Below, piece after piece: positions 14,399 through 18,019 of a stretch of DNA of 18,019 nucleotides. A model generated the notes under the pieces. It saw only the letters and a program-made list of their open reading frames with translations. It did not search any database and was not told where the DNA came from. The number at the start of each line of letters is the position of its first letter. The first letter of the stretch is position 1. Both the position numbers and the translations under genes were made by a program. The stretch spans positions 1 to 18,019 of the forward strand of contig CAJUTC010000058.1 of assembly GCA_910589195.1 (NCBI GenBank). Reading direction: 5' to 3'. Source of the stretch: an uncultured Lachnospiraceae bacterium (lineage in GTDB: Bacteria; Bacillota; Clostridia; Lachnospirales; Lachnospiraceae).

Positions 14399-15811
14399 CT
14401 ATTCTACAATAACGTCAAGATTGTCCGCTACCTGCTGCTTAAAATCCGCAATCGCCTGCTCACGGGTCTTATTTCCCGACGTATATTCACGAACCTGATC
14501 CCTCCAATACGTATTAATTGTTTCATCATACTGTGTCAGGTTCGTACCTTTCGCATACTGATTCGCCGGCACAAAAGCGTCAAACATATTCTGGCCGCCA
14601 AGGAATTCTATCGCTCCGTCTGACATAGACATTACCGTACCGCTTGCTACAGCATCCTTCGTGCCGCCTTCACCATTTAACGTACCATTCGCCCACTTGT
14701 ACTGCAATCCGTCTTCCGTGCAGTCCAACGTAATCCACTGAATAACATCACGAATTGCGTCTACCTTGCTGGAGTCCTTGTTTACCATCAGCCATGTGCC
14801 CCCCCAGAAGAAGCCAATTGGCGGTTCGCATACGGCCCAGTCGCCATAAGTGCCTTCTCCCACGGTTTCACCACCACAGTTAGGAGCCATAGTGTAGTTA
14901 ATCAGCCATGCCGGTCCAAAGAAACCAAAAATTCCTTTTTCCCCTTCCCCTTTGATGTCCGCAAACCACGCATCCTGCCAGTCTTGGGTATCATTATGGT
15001 ATCCGTTGTCTTTTAATTGTTTGGACAAATCCAGGAACGCCTCCCGTTTCGGATCAATATTTAGCTTGCCATCTACAATCCATCCTGCGTCAGAACTGTT
15101 CTCAACGGCATGCCAGATGTCGCCATCACCGGATACAATCCCGTAGCCCTTTGCTTTCAGCGATTCTGCCGCCTCAAAGAACTTATCCCATCCTGGTCCA
15201 ATCTTTGTGGAAATTTCTTCCGGATCATCCGTCCCCCAAACATCCTGCGCAATCGAACGGCGGTAAATAAACGCGCCGCCGGATGCCTGATAACCAAGAG
15301 CCACTAACTTGCCATCTCCGTTTGTCCCTACATCAACGGTATATTGTGCAATATCCGCTTCCTTCAGCGCCGCATCCACATCAATCCCCAAATCTTCATA
15401 AGGCATTGCATACTGGCTCGCACTGCCCTGGGTATACTTAAGGACAAATGCCGCCTCCGCACAGTAGATATCCGGAGCATCCACACCGCCTGCCGCTAAC
15501 GCCTGATCCAGCGCCGGCTGATAAGCGCCGTCTGTAGTAGCGATAATCGTTGTGTTAATATCATAGGCAAAATCAGGATGGGATTCTTTATATTTCTCAA
15601 TCATACCTGGCACTTCATCAGTAAAAGCCCATACATTAATAACGTTGCTTCCTCCTTCTGATGACGCACCTGCGTTACTCGTTCCTGTGTTGCTTCCAGC
15701 CGGCGCATTCGTGGCTGTATCCTGCCCGTCCGTACTGCCTCCGCCTCCGCATCCGGCCAACAAGGAAGCCGCAATAGAAACACATAGCATACTTGTTACC
15801 AACTTCTTCAT
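14399..15811 (-). CDS. Extracellular sugar-binding lipoprotein of the ABC transporter
   Basis: A 470-residue solute-binding protein of the CUT1 (MalE/MsmE-like) type. It has a lipoprotein signal peptide (basic MKKL, hydrophobic core, lipobox LLAGC with C21 as the lipidated residue). A Gly/Ser/Thr-rich spacer to about residue 58 tethers it to the membrane. The mature domain starts NVINVWAFTDEVPGMIEKYK, the usual first strand of this fold. Many Trp and aromatic residues (GGTWLMVNK, FFGPAWLINY, WKDW-like QDWQDAW) suit a carbohydrate pocket. AAGGAGG is 7 nt before the ATG. It is the first gene of the transporter operon. The ligand is not readable, but the locus suggests an oligosaccharide carrying alpha-galactosyl or beta-linked ends. 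Confidence 0.93.
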   Translation of the reverse strand: MKKLVTSMLCVSIAASLLAGCGGGGSTDGQDTATNAPAGSNTGTSNAGASSEGGSNVINVWAFTDEVPGMIEKYKESHPDFAYDINTTIIATTDGAYQPALDQALAAGGVDAPDIYCAEAAFVLKYTQGSASQYAMPYEDLGIDVDAALKEADIAQYTVDVGTNGDGKLVALGYQASGGAFIYRRSIAQDVWGTDDPEEISTKIGPGWDKFFEAAESLKAKGYGIVSGDGDIWHAVENSSDAGWIVDGKLNIDPKREAFLDLSKQLKDNGYHNDTQDWQDAWFADIKGEGEKGIFGFFGPAWLINYTMAPNCGGETVGEGTYGDWAVCEPPIGFFWGGTWLMVNKDSSKVDAIRDVIQWITLDCTEDGLQYKWANGTLNGEGGTKDAVASGTVMSMSDGAIEFLGGQNMFDAFVPANQYAKGTNLTQYDETINTYWRDQVREYTSGNKTREQAIADFKQQVADNLDVIVE

Positions 15812-15893
15812 GGTTTTTCCTCCTTTTTAATTGGTTTTTCTTATTTGCCACCCCCAAAATAGTACTTTTTCTACTGTCTGGCAGCATAATTTT

Positions 15894-15899
15894 ATTATA
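15894..15899 (-). promoter_or_regulatory. Possible -10 box for the transporter operon
   Basis: A perfect TATAAT on the minus strand lies about 85 nt before the binding-protein ATG. No recognisable -35 lies 16-18 nt upstream, which fits dependence on an activator. The surroundings are AT-rich, so a chance match is possible. Confidence 0.35.
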
Positions 15900-15969
15900 A
15901 TTACATCAATTCTTTGTTTCTTTACACTTCTTGCTTTCATTTTAACAATTATTGCTAAATTTGCTGACT

Positions 15970-16170
15970 TGCTGTCGTTCGCATAATAAGAAAGCGCTGC
16001 TCGCTCTGGCGATACCATTTCGCTCCGGCGCAGTGCCCTTACTTTGCCGGGACAAGCCCTGTGCTCTTGGCCTGTAAGGTTTGTATCGGCTGGAAGTTGA
16101 GAGAAGGTTCCTAAATGACACAAATACATCAGAAGAGCAAAGCGCGGAATTATCCAGTCAAAAACTGGTA
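15970..16170. repeat. GC-rich, repeat-like intergenic block
   Basis: This lies in the 632-nt gap between the amidase gene and the transporter operon. It has a near-exact direct repeat CGCTCYGGCG (16002-16011 and 16021-16030), CCGGC/GCCGG arms (16025-16029 and 16046-16050) and a CCAGT/ACTGG hairpin (16154-16168). It is clearly richer in GC than the flanks. The open frame across it on the minus strand has no ribosome site and I do not take it as a gene. A dispersed repeat is my best guess. In the rest of the gap (16171-16443) I see nothing supported beyond AT-rich sequence. Confidence 0.35.
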
Positions 16171-16443
16171 GTTATATGTATGATTATGAAATTTTGTGTG
16201 TAACAGGTATCTGTGCAGTTGTATCTGTCAAATTCAGAAAATACGCCGATGAAAAAATCCCGTCCATCAAGTGGTGCCCACGGAGTCCTGCCTAAAAATC
16301 AAAATTTCTATATATAGATTTCCAAATACAGACTTTCATATATACGTAAGCGGCTATATGGCATATATCAAACACGGCACAGCGCTGACAAATGAAATGC
16401 TTGCGTGCGGTATGTGTTTTTTTTTGATCATTCTATCTCCGAA

Positions 16444-17154
16444 TCAGAAGTGATTCTTGTCAAACTGGTATTCTGTAATGTTCTTAACGTCATTATCCAA
16501 AGCATAATAAACCCGATTTTCTTTCACAGAATATACAAAAGAAACTCGTGTTGCCCAAAGCCCCTCTTGTCTTACTAAGTTCAATATGCTGAACGCGTCA
16601 GCAACTGAAAAATTATCATTTTGTTTTTTTAGCTGTTTATCAGCCCTTTCGAATCTGTCATCTCCAGATACTATGTATGGTCTGGTTATTTCGGGATTTA
16701 ATACCGAATAGTTGGTAATCAGCGAATATTTTGTCCGCTCAAAACGGTATCCTATCCCCGGCTCAATAATAAGGACTCGTCCGTCTTTATCAGAAAGCAT
16801 AGCCTGCATAGTAGCGTCTTTTGCATATACAATTTTTTTGTTCTGGACAATGTCAAGCACATCATCAAGTAAAATTTCACCTTTAATATAACGCTCTGTC
16901 AGATCAGAAACTGTAATATATCCCTCTCCGTCACAATATGCGCCATTCTTATTTCCATTTACATAAAGCAGCGTCCCAACATTCCCATTTCTATTGATTC
17001 CGTGAAAAGAGTGATATTGATCATCTGGCATTTTTATGCCAATAAAAAACCGGTCTTCTTCCGCAATAACTGTATGCGTCCATACAGAAAGGTCAATGTC
17101 AAAATTAAATCCGACAACAGTATGGTTTCCGTTATAAACAAATCTTGTACACAT
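16444..17154 (-). CDS. Small Ntn-type amide hydrolase (choloylglycine hydrolase/C45-like)
   Basis: This 236-residue protein starts MCTRFVYNGNHTVVGFNFDI. Cys2 becomes the N-terminal nucleophile once Met is removed, as in bile salt hydrolase and penicillin V acylase. Other family signs are the D19 position in GFNFD, HGINRNGNVG (51-60), GRVLIIEPG (about 125-133), N148 in LITNYSVLN and R203 in WATRVSFVYSV followed by the strand NRVYYALDND. The Arg usually found in GRNFD is Phe16 here. At 236 residues it is much shorter than bile salt hydrolases (about 320), so a bile-acid role is unlikely. It probably cleaves an unknown linear amide. The ATG at 17154 is chosen because GGAGG lies 7 nt before it and because it places Cys at position 2; an in-frame ATG at 17184 would bury that Cys. 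It starts 2 nt after the acetyltransferase stop. Confidence 0.78.
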   Translation of the reverse strand: MCTRFVYNGNHTVVGFNFDIDLSVWTHTVIAEEDRFFIGIKMPDDQYHSFHGINRNGNVGTLLYVNGNKNGAYCDGEGYITVSDLTERYIKGEILLDDVLDIVQNKKIVYAKDATMQAMLSDKDGRVLIIEPGIGYRFERTKYSLITNYSVLNPEITRPYIVSGDDRFERADKQLKKQNDNFSVADAFSILNLVRQEGLWATRVSFVYSVKENRVYYALDNDVKNITEYQFDKNHF

Positions 17155-17156
17155 TT

Positions 17157-17789
17157 TTAATCCTCCATAAGTTCCTTGATACATCCTGATTGTATTGCCG
17201 CTATATTCCGGGCGATTTTTTCATTTGGCCAGTTCCACCATTTGATTCGAAGTAAATCAGAAACCGTATCTTCATCAAACCGTTTTTTAATTGGTCTTGC
17301 TGGAATTCCTCCTACAATGGTATATGACGGCACATCGTTTGTGACAACGGCACGAGTACCAATAATTGCCCCATCACCAATCGTAACTCCCGCTAAGACA
17401 ACAGCTTCAAAGCCAATCCATACATCATTGCCGATTACAATGTCACCCTTATTATCCCAACTCCTCGCCACATTCTTTTTATCCAACCCCCATTCTTCAA
17501 AAAAGAGCGGTAACGGGTATGTGCTTAATGAAGCTAACGTATGATTAGCACTATTGAAAAGAAATTTTACACCGCAAGCAATTGAACAAAACTTTCCGAT
17601 TATAAGCTTGTCATGGTTAATTGGATAATGATACAGTACATTATTTTCTTCAAATCTCGCAGGATCATTTGAAAAATCGTTATACATCGTATAATCGCCA
17701 ACTTCAATATTGGGATTTGTGATCACATTTTTAAGATAAACCGTCTGCGTATCTCCTGTACGTGGATATACTTTCTTTGAATCAGCCAT
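17157..17789 (-). CDS. Xenobiotic O-acetyltransferase, Vat/CatB-like
   Basis: A 210-residue left-handed beta-helix acetyltransferase of the xenobiotic (XAT) class. Members use acetyl-CoA to acetylate hydroxyls of streptogramin A (Vat) or chloramphenicol (CatB). Seen here are EVGDYTMYND, LYHYPINHDKLIIGKFCSI (about 52-70), the catalytic H83 in NSANH, hexapeptide turns IVIGNDVWIG and VTIGDGAIIG, IVGGIPARPIKKRFD and LRIKWWNWP. NPNIEVGDYTMY and the KWWNWP tail are shared by both subfamilies; LYHYPI and ANH followed by STYPL lean to Vat. Length is normal. AGGAGG lies 8 nt before the ATG, with a promoter at 17825-17853. It is translated with the downstream amide hydrolase. The class is secure; the actual substrate is not. 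Confidence 0.9.
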   Translation of the reverse strand: MADSKKVYPRTGDTQTVYLKNVITNPNIEVGDYTMYNDFSNDPARFEENNVLYHYPINHDKLIIGKFCSIACGVKFLFNSANHTLASLSTYPLPLFFEEWGLDKKNVARSWDNKGDIVIGNDVWIGFEAVVLAGVTIGDGAIIGTRAVVTNDVPSYTIVGGIPARPIKKRFDEDTVSDLLRIKWWNWPNEKIARNIAAIQSGCIKELMED

Positions 17790-17824
17790 TTTACAATCCT
17801 CCTGTCGGTTATATTTATATAATA

Positions 17825-17853
17825 ATTTTATTCTTCTGCTATGGTGCTTTCAA
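17825..17853 (-). promoter_or_regulatory. Promoter of the acetyltransferase/amidase operon
   Basis: On the minus strand TTGAAA (17848-17853) and TAAAAT (17825-17830) are 17 nt apart. They lie between the upstream gene's terminator and the acetyltransferase ribosome site. Confidence 0.6.
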
Positions 17854-17880
17854 TATACCAAACAATACCGATACAATGTG

Positions 17881-17914
17881 TAAAAAAAGAGAGCCGCTTT
17901 TCACTAAGCAGCTC
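17881..17914 (-). terminator. Intrinsic terminator after the CD3324-like gene
   Basis: Read on the minus strand, GAGCTGCTT and AAGCGGCTC pair over 9 bp (one G-T) with a 6-nt loop (17891-17914). TCTTTTTTT follows. It separates the right-edge gene from the acetyltransferase operon. Confidence 0.85.
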
Positions 17915-17920
17915 CCGCAA

Positions 17921-18019
17921 TTATTTTTGATATATTATTTTTCTAATGGCATAAACCGAAAGATGGTAATAATCAGCAAGTTCCTCCATAGACGCGCCTT
18001 GCTTATATTCTGAAATAAT
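17921..18019 (-). CDS. C-terminal end of a CD3324-like helix-turn-helix protein (partial)
   Basis: The last 32 codons of a gene entering from the right edge. The peptide reads IISEYKQGASMEELADYYHL and then SVYAIRKIIYQK. The pattern EYKQGASMEELADYYHLSVYAIRKIIY is an HTH closely resembling the C-terminus of small CD3324-family proteins of Clostridia (about 90 residues), which are of unknown function. An intrinsic terminator lies 7 nt beyond its stop. The N-terminal part cannot be seen. Confidence 0.6.
   Translation of the reverse strand: MISEYKQGASMEELADYYHLSVYAIRKIIYQK

Noticed and set aside
15988..16002. Possible cre site (AGAAAGCGCTGCTC) upstream of the transporter operon.
   Set aside because: Four mismatches to the consensus; the similarity is limited to the AAAGCGCT core.
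15827..16129. Minus-strand 100-codon frame over the GC-rich block upstream of the binding-protein gene.
   Set aside because: No ribosome site. It runs from repeat-like DNA into the promoter region, so it is more likely a spurious frame across a dispersed repeat.
16207..16228. Direct repeat GTATCTGT twice with 14-nt period.
   Set aside because: It is isolated, about 400 nt from the binding-protein start and over 200 nt past the amidase stop, with no third copy or promoter to give it meaning.
16271..16453. Plus-strand 60-codon frame in the gap beside the amidase gene.
   Set aside because: No ribosome site, AT-rich low-information sequence, and it runs into the end of the amidase gene.
1..18019. 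CRISPR arrays, tRNA or rRNA genes, and intact insertion sequences.
   Set aside because: I saw no regularly spaced repeat arrays, no tRNA/rRNA signatures and no transposase in any frame.

Overview
The window looks like chromosome from a low-to-moderate-GC gut Firmicute, most likely Clostridia of the Lachnospiraceae type. This rests on strong AGGAGG ribosome sites, a CplR/Lsa-type ABC-F protein, a CD3324-like helix-turn-helix tail, AraC-controlled CUT1 sugar transport with cytoplasmic glycosidases, and GC-rich intergenic hairpins. Species cannot be fixed from sequence alone. Almost every gene is on the minus strand; the AraC regulator is the only convincing plus-strand gene.

Positions 1-1900 are the end of an integrative, probably mobilizable, element. 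It holds the start of a ribbon-helix-helix (MobC-like) gene, a tyrosine integrase and a small excisionase-like HTH protein. A hairpin-plus-T-tract and 11-bp-spaced repeats follow. The element abuts the 3' end of guaA, a known integration hotspot.

Positions 1904-5290 hold an ABC-F ribosome-protection gene followed 15 nt later by guaA. A near-perfect sigma-A promoter lies about 470 nt before the ABC-F start, so the leader is long and contains a minimal M-R-R-stop upstream ORF. The GuaA protein is unusual: its glutaminase domain is cut short and the nucleophile Cys position is Ser, while the ATP-pyrophosphatase and C-terminal domains are complete.

Positions 5582-15900 are a carbohydrate-use locus. 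It has a substrate-binding lipoprotein and two CUT1 permeases (no ATPase), an AraC regulator, a GH3 glycosidase, a GH36 alpha-galactosidase and a YczE-type membrane protein whose start overlaps the GH36 stop. The likely logic is import of short oligosaccharides, cytoplasmic trimming by GH3 and GH36, and AraC control of the flanking operons. An intercistronic terminator follows the binding-protein gene. A 142-nt nested inverted repeat sits in the likely GH3 leader.

Positions 16444-17853 are a two-gene operon with its own promoter: a Vat/CatB-type xenobiotic O-acetyltransferase and a small N-terminal-nucleophile amide hydrolase of the choloylglycine hydrolase/C45 type. The right edge holds the tail of a CD3324-like HTH gene and its terminator.

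The best candidates for something new are the amidotransferase-dead GuaA co-transcribed with a ribosome-protection factor, the acetyltransferase/amidase pair, and the nested hairpin before GH3.
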